From the NCBI GenBank assembly GCA_008921705.1, contig VFFE01007605.1, forward strand, positions 3,349,351-3,413,350: a stretch of DNA of 64,000 nucleotides. Direction: 5' to 3'. Below the pieces are notes generated by a model, which saw only the letters and a list, made by a program, of their open reading frames with translations, was not told the DNA's origin and did no database searches. Shown here piece by piece: positions 13,578-25,359 of this stretch (positions are counted from its first letter, which is position 1; every line of letters starts with the position of its first letter). Made by a program: the position numbers and the translations under genes. Source of the DNA: Burhinus oedicnemus (lineage: Eukaryota > Chordata > Aves > Charadriiformes > Burhinidae).

Positions 13578-14334
13578 ACGGCTTTGTGGTGCTTGCTCCT
13601 GCGCCGGGGCAGGGCTCGGGCAGGTCTCTGCTGGACATCCAACGTGTCTGAAAACGGGCAGCTGGCTCCTGGCTCTTGTTCTTTTTCCAAGGAAGGAGCA
13701 AGCTGTGTTGCGGCCACGCGTGGTCCAGTGCATGGTCCAGCGTGCCCTGTGGTGTGGTGCCACACCCAGGAGATGCGTGCCCCTGGCTCGCAGACCCACT
13801 GCCCGCTCTCCTCTCCAGGAGGAGGCACAGGCAAGAGCCTAATGCAGGTCCTAACAAATTTTCTGCGAGGTATTCCTTATTCCACGCTGCCCACTAAGTC
13901 AGTTCTGTGAATGAGGTATTTCTGTGTGCTTCTGAGCAATTTGTGGGTGTCTTTGGATTGTAAATCCATGTTGTTTCCCACTGGAGGCATATTTTGCACG
14001 ATGCACTTCTGCTCCCTCTTTAGGAGCAGGTATTTCTAAGTTTCAGCATCTGATATAAAGTTCAGTGCGATGAGCTGAAAATATGCGTTTCACTCTTACC
14101 CTGAAATATAGGATTACAATTTGCTGTCTCGGTGACTGTTCCCAGTGGTGGATTTATACATTTAGGCTTGGCATTTCATGGGGACTTAATGGCATGAGCT
14201 CGCCATAATGGAAATACTCCCCTTATGCATCCCACCTAGAATGAGTCCAAGGGATAAGGCTGAGTAATTCCTTCAGGGTCCTCTAAAACCACCAGCCAAA
14301 ATATGTAGATTAAGCCAGCACAAGTGGCTGTGAA

Positions 14335-14470
14335 ATCTCCAACTCTGGAGACATTCAAACCCTGCCTGGACACCATCCTGTGCAACCTGCTCTGGGTGTC
14401 CCTGCTCTGGCAGGGAGGTTAGACTAAATGATCTCCAGAGGTCCCTTCCAACCCCGGTGATTCTGTGAAA
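14335..14470 (+). mobile_element. CR1 LINE 3' tail fragment
   Basis: Plus-oriented CR1 end: TGGAGACATTCAAACCCTGC, CTGGACACCATCCTGTGCAA, CTGCTCTGGGTGTCCCTGCT, then AGACTAAATGATCTCCAGAG, GTCCCTTCCAACCCC and GATTCTGTGA. It is 5'-truncated to about 135 bases. Confidence 0.93.
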
Positions 14471-14933
14471 CTGATGGAAAGAAATTATGTTAGCGATGGA
14501 AATAGCAATTCACACTTTGGGAGACAAGGGGAAACAGTCACCAGTTATTCCATGGGCTGGCCTAGGCGATGCGTTGGACGTGCCTTAGCAGTTAGTGGGT
14601 TTCTTTTATCAGAGTGAAATTTGCTGCTTTGACAGAGTCCTGAGCAATACCCTTTTCACAGTTTAAGGGGGATTTAAGTGAAAGGCAGACCTTGCGCTGA
14701 CTCTATACAACAGCAAATTTCACTCCAAGTGAGCAGAGGGAACTGCTAGAGAGCCCTTATAGCTAAAGATTTATGTCATGCGAAGAGAGGCACCCAGAGA
14801 CTTTGGCCTCTCCTAACCTACAGTTCAAACGCCCGAGAGTCCCTCTGACATCCAAGTATTGGAGAGAATTGTAGAATTTGACTACAGAGTTTCTGCTGGC
14901 TTTATAACCATCACATGAATAAGGATTATTCAG

Positions 14934-14953
14934 TCCTATAGAATTCTATAGGA
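14934..14953. repeat. 20-bp perfect palindrome centred on an EcoRI-type GAATTC
   Basis: The half-site TCCTATAGAA is followed by its exact complement TTCTATAGGA with no spacer. The match stops at both outer flanks. No gene adjoins it. Confidence 0.95.
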
Positions 14954-17900
14954 TGTGTCAGGAGAGAATATAAACAAGACTCTATGGTTTTGCAGCACTT
15001 TATATAAAGCCTTGTAATGTTTTTATAGCTCTGCACTGCTTTCATCGCTATTGCAGAAGAGTTTCTTACGGCCAGCATTCCGGCAGCGAGGAGCCAAATG
15101 GCTGATGTATGATTTTATGGAGTTATTTACCCTTCTGTCTGCATTCTTGTGGAGTTGCCCATGAATTTGCAGTCACTCATCAGATCTCAGATGCTGGAGG
15201 CACTGCAACGGCTGCTGTCGCATAGAGCAATGGGTTCCTACCTGAGAAATAGGAGCAAAGCTTGTGGAATATTTTGGCAGGTCTAGATCCAACTTCAACC
15301 TGCAGTAGCTTTGATGATGGCTTGGCACTGCTCTTGCTCTGCACAGATATGTCAGCTGCCGGATTTGTGTTTATCATATGAGGAAACAAACTGTTTAATG
15401 AATGAAACCAGAAGCGCAAGATTGTGCTGAAAGACCTACAGTCACTTTGTAAAGAACTCAAGCCAGAAGCCTTGGAAAAGGCACATAAAAACATTAATGG
15501 AATTTATTCTTGGCAATTAAAGGTAAATATGCATTATGCAGATATTCTCTTTTAACTGCACTATACTCATTCCTTGGATTTCCACACAGTCTGTGTGGTG
15601 CAGGACTCCTGCACGGTCTATCTGTTCCTCATCATCCTTCTTTCATCGTGTGTAACTCATCGTGGAACACTGGCCAGGAATAGGGCTGGGGATAGTTCCC
15701 TGTTTTCTTCACAGAACGGAAAGATCCAGAAACAGAAGCAGTTGTGGGAAGAGCAGGTCTTCAGACAGCAGGTAGAGCAAATGTGAGTTAATTCTTGAAA
15801 TGAACCAGGCCGATATAAAAGCTTGCACAAACAGCTGGTTTCAGTTTGGACAATTCCCGTTGACCTGAATGGTCTCTCCAACAGGACCCACGTGGATTAG
15901 TCAGTACAGACTGCCTGTCATCCACCATGCAACCAGCATGTGTTGCAACATGTTATTCCACGAAACAAGCTAGTTAAAACTTCCTGAGAGCTACTGAAAC
16001 GCTACTAAACTGAAAAATAAAATGCCTTGTTAAAAATGGATTGAATCGGAAGATATCTTGCAACTTTACTGTACAGCCCAAAGCACTTAAAACTTCTTTG
16101 ATACTCATTTTATTAATACCCATCAGATGAGAACCCCATTGTAACTTGGGCGAGAGAGCGGTCTGTTTTTTTTAATACCCAAAGTTAATGATTAACTCTT
16201 CCTCACGAGTCTTATTTTAACTTTAATACAGCCAGTAACTGCTAATAGAATATGCTGCGGTGATGGACTGGACTGTCAGCCAAGGTATGGTGCCACCAGC
16301 CCAGGTTAGCAAGAAGGCACCAATGACATCTGGGACGGAGGGAGGATGGGTGAACATGGCTGATGCCATTCCCATGACACGTGGGGGCCAGCACAATAAA
16401 CGGGAGAGCCAGAATTTTCCAGGTGAATCTGAAATGAAATTAAATCATGTGTGCTTGCTTTAATATAGGGATGTCTGATATTATCTGTCTACAGCATTAG
16501 TCTGTGCTGCTGCCTTTGAAGCTAATAATTGGCATTAGGGTGGTGTGTTAGTTTCCATGTTAGGCATGATTTTGGAATGAACCTCAGTTATCCAGACAAA
16601 TGGGCATTTTCATGGTATTACCCACTACCACATGATGTTACATATTCCTCATCAGTGGCTGTGTTCAGGTTTGGGCATCACTGGGGTTTGGGGTTTTTCC
16701 TTAGCTAATTAAGTGTTGTGAGAAGGGCAAAAATATTTGGGGTGTTGGAGAAGAAAGGTTAAACCAGCCAAATAGGGCAAGCTTAGCCAAGTGATGCTTA
16801 AGGTGGTCATGGCTTGTGATGCCGAAGGGCTTCAGCATTGGGGATGCCACCATTCATTAGTGCAGTGTGTGGAGCTGCACTTAAGTGTGGGGAGAAGCGA
16901 AATGCAGATGAAATATCAGGATGTGCCCTTGGAAATGAGATCTTTAAAGCCCAGGTTAGACCCTTGTAAACTACATTGCTAGAAATCTCAGGGAGGTTTG
17001 GTAGAGAGTGATCCCAGTGGGAGAAAGGCAGGCTGGAGGAGCCCAAGAGCTCTTCACAGGCTTTGGTTCTTTGGTTTTGGGTGTAACTGTTGACTCCATT
17101 GCAATGGGCTTACATTAGGTATGAGTTGGATCTGGTTTGTGCAATGGCTTGAGTTTTTTTGGATTATGAGTTCTTAGATGATGGCCACAAAGGAATTTTA
17201 ATTAGGAAAGTAAGAAATGTTCTGCTGGGAGACGGGCAAACCACGATAATTATTGGGAGTGAGAAAGTCAGCAAAGAGCAAGTAATCAGGGAATTTATAG
17301 AGGTCTTATTGAGAATTACCTAAATGTAATTTTTAAGGATAAGTGTGAAAGAATCTCTCATAAAGAAAATGACTTAAAATGACAGTCATGTTCAATCCTA
17401 TGCTTATCCAGGGTCTAGCTGTACTTACAAGCTTTAATGAACACACAGATGAAGACCAAGCTAGCTGTGTGGCCACCGAACATGTAATCACCACAAATGT
17501 CAGAGTCTCTGGAAGAACCCAACAAGGGATGCTGATTCTGTGCCGGTGTCCGTGGAAGCTCTCAGGCTCTGGCAAGGTGATCGAGATGCACAGAACAGAG
17601 CTAATCTGTCTTGCTGGACAACAGATCCAAAGCCTTTTCACAAATGGGGCGAACTGCACAGTTTAAAAAACAATTCTGTAGGAGTCTAATTGCATCTCTC
17701 TTGAAACCAAGTATTTAAACATCAAAATTGTATGACCCTTTACATATTTTCTTTAGGAAATAGTGGGTAGCTTTGCTCTCCTCTCCAAGCTCCTGAATAC
17801 CAAGTAACCTGGCAAGGAGATCATCACCATGTCAGCATAACGCATCCCTTGCACTGTACTTTGAGTTTAAACTAACATGAGCAACTTCACATGAAAATGC

Positions 17901-20575
17901 TCTTGGAGTAGCTAAATCCAACCTCCTACTTCTGTCAGCAAAAACAGAGCTGCACAAATGCTCCTCTGCCACTTCTGTAGGATCCAAAAGCGTCACTCTG
18001 TGCTATCGATAGAGCTTTACATTTTCTTCATAGGTGGTCAGTTGATGGGATAGGCAGAATTGCCATGTACACAGTTAAAGGCTGGTATGAATACAGGATA
18101 CGTTTACTGGACGGGGAACGACACCCACTGCTTGACCTAGAAGACATGCCTGGGCTGAGCAATATGCACACCTACGGTCTTCTCATGGGAATAGCTCTTC
18201 CGTTGTACATAAGGGCCCTTCATGGCTTTTGTGGTGTCACGTGTTACCACCTTGTGGAAGTATCTCGGTAGAAACATCTTAAAAGGATCATACCCTTCTT
18301 GTTCCAAATACCCTCCTCTGGCCCTGGCTGAGCTTTGAGTAAGACTGTTTGAGTAGTGGAAATGGGTTGCATTTCTCAGGTGTATTCAGAAGATCAAATC
18401 TGATTTTCTCAGGCTCTGTGACCTTGTTGTGCTCCCTCCTAAGGTTACCTCTCTGTGTATCAGCAAATGGGGCTGCTACCAAAGGTATAGGAGGCTTGTG
18501 CCTGTAAGAACAAAACCAGTATTTGCAACTGATGTCCTCCCAAGAGGATCCTGGCTCTGACCCAGGCACTGCACAGCCTCACGCTAACTGCTCGGGGCCA
18601 GACTGCCAAGGTATTTAAATGTTGGTCACCTTTGAAAGGCTGGTCTTTAACCTCTTGATCTTGTATTCATAATGAAATGGGAGGGGTAGCAGGAACTAGC
18701 ACTTTCTGATGTGGAATTTACTAATTAGTCCAAGTGCTTCTGTAACACGTATGGATATTTAAGGCCATGCACACCATTAATGCAAACTGCCTACTTGTAA
18801 CGGAGTAAACAGCATTGCATAGACCACAGCGCTAACACCAGTAGGCTCCTGACTTGGGAGACTGTAAAAGCTTGCTCACTGTGCCTGATGCATGTGGGAA
18901 GTAGGTTTTGCAATGGTGCAACTGCGTATTTTACTCATGTCCCGTGGTTGACAAAAGCAGCAGTGGTAGGTGACCACAACAGACAGCATCTCACGCTGCT
19001 GTTGCTGCCAGGAGGGGTATCAGGTACCCACCTCTATCACTTAGAGTGGCAAAGTCTTGCTCCTCCCTGACCGTCACGTGCGTGTTTGGGATCAAGGGGC
19101 GAAGGGGCAGCCCAGGAGGTGGTGGTGGTGGGGTTGGTATTTGGTGTCACCCTTGGACATGAACCATGGAGCCCTGGCTTTGTCCAGGGCAAGAGACCTG
19201 GTGAAACAGGGTTCTTCTCCCATTGATGAATGCTGCAAAGATCAAAACGACGCGAGTCCCTTTGTAGTGGTGGCTGGTCTTTCGCTCTGTACCTCTTCCC
19301 ATCTGAGACTGTCACACACACTGAGGAACTGAACCACTTGGCCCTTGTAAGTGCCCCACTGGTAGGTGCTGCCTGTAGAAATCAGGTAAACTGCTTACCA
19401 GGTCACACTATGAGCTGGTAGCTCTCTGCATTTGTTAGGAAGTGCATGATGCATCAGAAAAGGGCAACGGGACCTACATCTTTTCGATGCAGAAAGCAGG
19501 TGACGCAGTGACGATGTCCTAGCTGGTGAACACGTGCTGAGCACCGCAAGCAGACTCTAGCAGTGCCAGCCTCAGCACGAAACCCAGCGGAAGCTTTTCT
19601 TATGACGGCAGTTATTTGCAATGGATTTGGGAGGTCCAGTTTCAGTTCAAGCCTGCGTACCCATAGCCATGGGTACCCTGACTGATGCAAGACATAGATG
19701 CAGGCTGGTGAGAGATAGCGGGGGGATGGAAGATGGTTAAAAAAAGGAGCTTTTGCCATCTTCCTGTTAGACACGTGTTTTGAGTCTGGTGAAGCAGCTG
19801 TAGCCTGATACACAACCACGCTTCTGTAAAGACTGCGGTTGTGTCCAGCTCTGCTTAAATATTTCTTGATCTAATCGAATGGAAACTGCTCATTAGCTCC
19901 TACAGCCTGCAAAAACCATGTACCATTTAAGTTCCAGTTAAAATCTCCAATCTGACTAAGGTAGTATAAAAGGGCCTCAGCAATTCAGGAGCTACTTTAA
20001 AGGGAGAAGGGGATTTGCTCCATAAATAAGGTATGTGGTAGATGTCACAGTCTGAAAACATGATTGATCTGCGAGCCTTTTCTCCCTATCATTAGAGACT
20101 GTATTACTGTTAAGCACAGAAAAACAGATAACTCCTTTAAGTAGTTAATTTGAATATACAGAAGCAAAAGGAAGAGTAGGAGGAAGATGTAGGTCAAGTG
20201 CTTCAGGAAGATGCCAGGCGAATGTTCAAAGAACCACAAGATGGGTTCTTACCAGTGTCAGAAGTAGCTGCATGCACTTCAGCTGTTGGTATGGAATTCA
20301 TTTTGCTCCTATTAGAGGAAAACTTAAAAAAAAAGTAACACTAGTGATGCTCCTGGTGTGCGATATGGGGGCATCTTGCTACAGCTCATTGGTGTCCCTG
20401 TTCAGAAGCCCCACTCCGTAAGGTGTCAAACTCGTAGCCTGGGCTCTCTCCATCACAGCCCAGCTCGACCGATCGTTGTTCCTGCTCGTAAGAGTACAAA
20501 TAGCTGAGGCCACCAAAGACTTGGAGGGAAAACTCGCTTTCGCTGCCTTTTTAGCATGGTGAAGGAGTAGGATTT

Positions 20576-20627
20576 TATGATTTTTTAAAAAAAATTTTTT
20601 TAATTTTTTTTATTCCCCCCCCTGATT
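20576..20627. repeat. Poly-T/poly-A low-complexity tract ending in a C8 run
   Basis: Runs T6 A8 T7 AA T8 ATT C8. Slippage-prone, with no coding content. Confidence 0.85.
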
Positions 20628-21122
20628 TCAGAGGTATTAAAGGATGTTTGTGAGTCTGTATGAGACTGGGGCAAGTTGGGAGACTGGGCCAAACCTGCCA
20701 CTGAGTCATTTTTTTTTTTTCCTGAGAGGCTGAACGAAAGGGCCTTTAAATCTTGTGGGACCATCAGACCAACTCAGAAAAAAAATAAAAAATCTTAGGT
20801 ATAATGGCCAGGGCATGGGCAAGCAGTTCTTTGGCTTTGCTGTTTGACCTCCTCCAGCCCCACCATCACCAGCTGCTTGCTTTGTCGCAGAATAGGGGTT
20901 TGGATCTGGTTTAATGGCCCTCGGGCCATGCCTCTGCCCCCCCAGCTCACAGGGTTTGGGCTGGTAGAGTTTGCCTAAGGAAAGCTTTGCCAATGCAACA
21001 ATTTTATTTAGGGGCTGGAGACACCTGATATTCATAAGGGAACTCTGCACAGACACTGCTGCCTTTTATGAAGAAACCCACTGAGCAGCCATCATGAAAA
21101 CGAATTATTTTTGCTTAGTCTG

Positions 21123-21173
21123 ACTTAAAAAAAAACAAAAAAACCCACCCCAAACCAAAAAAAACCCAACCCT
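21123..21173. repeat. A-run / C-run mosaic (low complexity)
   Basis: ACTTAAAAAAAAACAAAAAA, CCCACCCCAAACC and AAAAAAAACCCAACCC, the same composition as 13090-13168. Confidence 0.85.
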
Positions 21174-22992
21174 TTGCCATAAAGCTAAAACCTTTTAGCA
21201 TCTTTGCTTTAACATGACACCGTTCCTGAAAATGGTTGTGAATGTGACTTTTGCACAAGCCTGTCATAGGACACAGCATGCTGCAATAGCTGCTTCCATC
21301 GTGCGTTCCTTGCCCACATAAAAAGCACATGATTCTTCTCTCAAGAAGGGGAAAACCTTGGGTTATTTCTTCTGTGACCTACTTGGGTTTGAGAGGCTCC
21401 ATGCAGAGCAGCGCTCTGCACCTTCGCTTTGATGCTCTGCTGGTCATACAGCTTGTAGAGGTTTTGGGGCATTTTTGGGCAGTTCTTGCCAGCCCTTCAG
21501 CTGCTTGGTGTCAGCCTGGGCTGTGCTCATGGCACAGTCTCTGGCTTAGAGACTGCTGAGTGTGGGCAGAGGGGTGAAGAATCAGGGCAGGAGATGAAGC
21601 AGGACCAGCCCCATGGCTTAAGGCTTTGAGCAGGGTGGAAAGGATAGTGGGATGGTAGGAACAGGGTGACCTCCGAGTCGCTGAGCTGCTCCACAGGAGC
21701 TCATTTAGGCCCAAGGAACTAAAAGAAAGAGAAAGGAAGACCTAAACTAGGTCAAATTTGGCTTCAAAGAAGAACCAAACGTTAATGCCTTGTGTGTGAT
21801 CTGTGCTGGGAAAGTTCACAACCCGTTTCTACTTTGGGGTTCAAACGGTAACGTATGTGCATTGCACACATTCATGGCCAAGCCGCTGCCGCAGATGATC
21901 TGCGAGAGCCTGTGAACAGGGTACCTTCCAGGAAGGCTAGGGCATGAAGGCTGGTGCTGGTGCCCATCTCCAAAACCAGTCTCAGAAGGTGCCTTTTGCA
22001 CAGTAATATTAAGAAAAAAGAAAAGTGAATGTAGTCTGTCTTCTCCCTGGTTCCCCTGCACACTGCAGACTCAAACAAGGAAGAGTTTGCAACCTGGGAA
22101 ATGCCATCCATGGCTTTGAAAGTGATGAATGTGAGTTTTACTCTTTGGGGAATTCCTAACTTGTCATCTCTGAATTACGAGGTTAAACTCAGAGCGGCTA
22201 CAGGGATACCTGTCAAATGTGGGCAGTGCAAATCTTACTGGTCCTAAAATGGGAATAAATTAATTTCTTTAACTCATGCCTCTGTCTACTGAGAACTCGT
22301 TGAAGGAGAGCTATGACAACCCATCTCCCCAGGGGATGTGGGAAAGCTAAAACCAAGTGATGTTTTCTCCCCAGAGTGTAAGAAGCTGTTAATTGGCAGG
22401 ATATATGGTGCTGGCCATAATTTCTGAAAGCTTTGCTCTTTTGTTTTTTTTTTTATGGCTGCTCTTAATCACATTCCTGCACTTCATTGTTGAAATCTCC
22501 TTGCTGAAGTCCTGAAATTGATTTAAAAGGGGATGAGACCCAATAAAACCTGATGACATAAAAATATCAGCTGGTAATCACAAGTTCTGGGAGTCATTCT
22601 TGCTTCATCCCATTTCACAGTCCAGTGGAGGTCTGGTTTTGTCCACTTTGAAGCATTTTCCATAACTTAGCGATAAAGGCAGACTAAGATTTTTGTCTCT
22701 ACCATGCTGGAAACCAGGGAGGGGACTGCTGGAGCTGCAGAGGGCAGCTTGGAACTCAGTAGAGGAATTGCACACAAAATGAAAAAGAAACTATCTCTGA
22801 GTTTGTGAGCAGCCTGCCAAGAGCTCCCCAAGCGTGCAGTTTTATGGGGATCCAAGCTCTCCACCAGGAGACAAGTTTTTTGCAGGAGAAGACACCTGAG
22901 GCAGAAGAGAGCAAGGCTCCCGAAGTCCAAGCCAAGCAACGTCCCCTGTTGCTGCACCCAGTGGGCAACTGTCACAGCTGGAGTAACCTCAG

Positions 22993-23289
22993 GTGAAAGA
23001 GAAAAGGCGTGATCCCAGCCAGGGTGAAGGAACCGAGCCTGGGCCAAGAGGATGGAGACAGCCAGGCTTTTCAGAGAGGGGAGAGACACCATCGCAGCAG
23101 AGATGGAGGGACTATCAAAATATGAATGCAAATAGGGTATTTATGGCTTTCAGGTTGGCAAGTGATGAGCACCTTAATGTCTTGCCAGAAACAATGCTCT
23201 TAATGTTAAAAGGAAAGCTGCGGGCCATGAAAAGTGAGCAAGAAGAATTCAGGGCTTTCAGGGATAAACTTAAAGAAATATGGGAGTAG
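22993..23289 (+). other. Unrecognised 98-codon ORF with a charged C-terminal half; doubtful gene
   Basis: The second half reads LPETMLLMLKGKLRAMKSEQ followed by EEFRAFRDKLKEIWE. It is rich in Glu, Lys, Arg and Leu with helix-like spacing, in a region otherwise without sense. I do not recognise a family. No obvious splice sites, promoter or poly(A) signal bracket it. It could be an exon relic, a piece of an old transposon frame, or chance. Confidence 0.2.
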
Positions 23290-24584
23290 GTGTATAGGGA
23301 AATGAGAGATAACATCTTCAGTTGTTTCAGGGAAAAGGGCAATCATTTGGGGGTTGAAAGTGAGTCGAATTATTCATCTTATTACTGAAGAAGCGGGGGT
23401 TTAAATAGTTTAGGAAGAATCTGGGGGTGTCTTCCAGGTCCTATGGAAGATCTCATCAAACTGCAGAATTTGAAACAGTTGAGGGAAAAGTCAGGCCACA
23501 TCCTCGCGAGGTGGCTGAAGACACGTGTTGAGAGAGCAGCTTTCCTCCTTAGGAGGCAAAAATTGAGTACTGCCTGCAGTGAAAGTTTTTGGGAAGGAAA
23601 ACGTTGATCTGTTCTTCCCCTGTGTCTTGTGCTTTGAGAAGGTATTTCTTGGAATAGTAGGTGGGCTACAACAATCCTGCATGAGATGTAACCGCGAAGG
23701 ATGAAAATACCCTGCAATAAAAGAGGGTAAATGGGAGCATGAAAGACAGAGCAGTTATAGGTAAATATGGAAACTTGTCTGGACAGATTGGACACAGACA
23801 AAGTGCTTGTGTCACAGCTTTAATGAGTTTTGGGATTAAAGGAGCCCTGGGCTGCAGCCCGGTCCCTGCACCCTCGGCGCAGCATGCCCCGAGTGACAGA
23901 GCCTGGCCTGGCCATGGATTCGGGTTGAAGCAAACCTCCCAAGGTGGCAGCCAGATTTGCATCCCTCTAATATCCACCCCAAAACACATCGGAGCCCGCT
24001 CTCCTAGGCAGTCGCTCTCTGCCCTGACCTTCTTGGCTTGTTTTCTCTTCTCTTAGCTGCTCTGGAGCACGCTGCTGGCCCCACTGATTTTTTTAATAAG
24101 CTCTTGAGGGAGCACTTCTTTGCCAGCACTTAGCAACGAGTGCCGTGGTTCTCCATCTGTCGCCGCCACGTAAAATGGTCTCGAGGCCATCAGCACAGGA
24201 GAGGCTGTTGGCTCCGCGGCGTCTCCCTGCCCATCTTCTCTCCAGCCCGGACAGGAAACTGCACAACTCGTTCTGCATCCCAGTGGCAAACGCAGCAGTA
24301 AGCGTATTGGCACAAGACATTTCCATTTTTTCTTTAATGGTTATTCCCACATCCTCCTCCAGTCTGTACCCTTCGAACCCACTGCCAGTAATTAAAATGG
24401 TAATCCCAGTGTCTCCATTCGTTTGCTGCCTTTATTACTTTGCCCTTATAAATCCTGCTGCAACCCCAAGGCTTTGATCTGCATGTATGCCCTGCCCCTG
24501 GATAATGGTCCCAGAACATCTTCCATTAACGTATTTTTAAAAATCTTGGGTTTTCATCAGATTTAAGCATCGGTGCCTTCTGTG

Positions 24585-24647
24585 ATATTTAGTTCTTAGT
24601 TATTCTAGTTATCAAATAGTTATATTATTTAGTTCTTAGCTATTTAG
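24585..24647. repeat. AT-rich imperfect repeat TATTTAGTTCTTAG..TTATTCTA
   Basis: ATATTTAGTTCTTAGTTATT at 24586 and TTATTTAGTTCTTAGCTATT at 24623, each leading to TTATTCTA. Confidence 0.7.
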
Positions 24648-25288
24648 TTATTCTACTTTTGCCAAGTGTATTTTTTTGTACACTTACATGACAGAGTGTA
24701 TGGATTTGAACACAAGCCTTGCTACTATATTTGGGAAATTTGGTTTTGGGGTTTTTTTTGGGGTCTGGGTTCATATCACCCCTAAGCCCATGCACGGGGA
24801 GGCTGCACCAGCAGGCTGGGGCTGTCAGGGCTGACTGTGCCGGGGAAGTGCCATGTGCCTGCCCAGTCTCGCCGGTGGCCATCCTCGTGGCTACGAGCCC
24901 CCAAACCTTCCTGAGTTATTTTTGGTCCTGCTTGGAGATCTCCTGATATATGAAATATCAGCATCACTAGATGGCACATGTGAGCTGTTCTTGTCTGACT
25001 AGCGCCAGACAAGCCAGACAGTGAGGTTTCTTCCCTCAACATTATTTTTTTATACTTCTGTGGCTGCTTCTGCCAGCAGGATGCATATACCTCATCCAAA
25101 CCTGCCCTATAGCCCGATTAAATATTGTCCTGCTATCCAGTGTGGCTCTGCCACCTCCCTGTTCCTCCACTCTCCACCCCAGGGATGGACCAGGATAGAG
25201 CTGTTACTCTGCCATCCTTTGTAAGCCCTAAATATAAGCCCACATAATAAATAAAACAAATGCTTTATTTTGCCTTTTATCATATGTA

Positions 25289-25359
25289 ATGAATGCTGTC
25301 TTTGCATAAATAATTGGTTTTTATAATATTTTATGAATTCTGTCTTTGTATAAATAACT
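25289..25359. repeat. 44-bp-period direct duplication, AT-rich
   Basis: ATGAATGCTGTCTTTGCATA (25289) recurs as ATGAATTCTGTCTTTGTATA (25333), both continuing AAATAA. The copies are separated by TTGGTTTTTATAATATTTT. Two mismatches within about 27 bases. Confidence 0.8.

Larger units (their letters stand above)
9983..14334. other. Non-coding intergenic stretch with microsatellite and minisatellite
   Basis: It holds the AT microsatellite (11007-11072), the A/C mosaic (13090-13168) and the 33-bp minisatellite (13489-13577). No gene is recognised. Confidence 0.65.

Noticed and set aside
13374..13910. 178-codon ORF with an internal repeat, and its antisense partners
   Set aside because: The repeat is the 33-bp minisatellite, and all frames are open because of its multiple-of-three length and GC content.
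15180..15494. 104-codon minus-strand ORF
   Set aside because: No family, no promoter or poly(A) context. Ser/Leu-rich as in many random frames.
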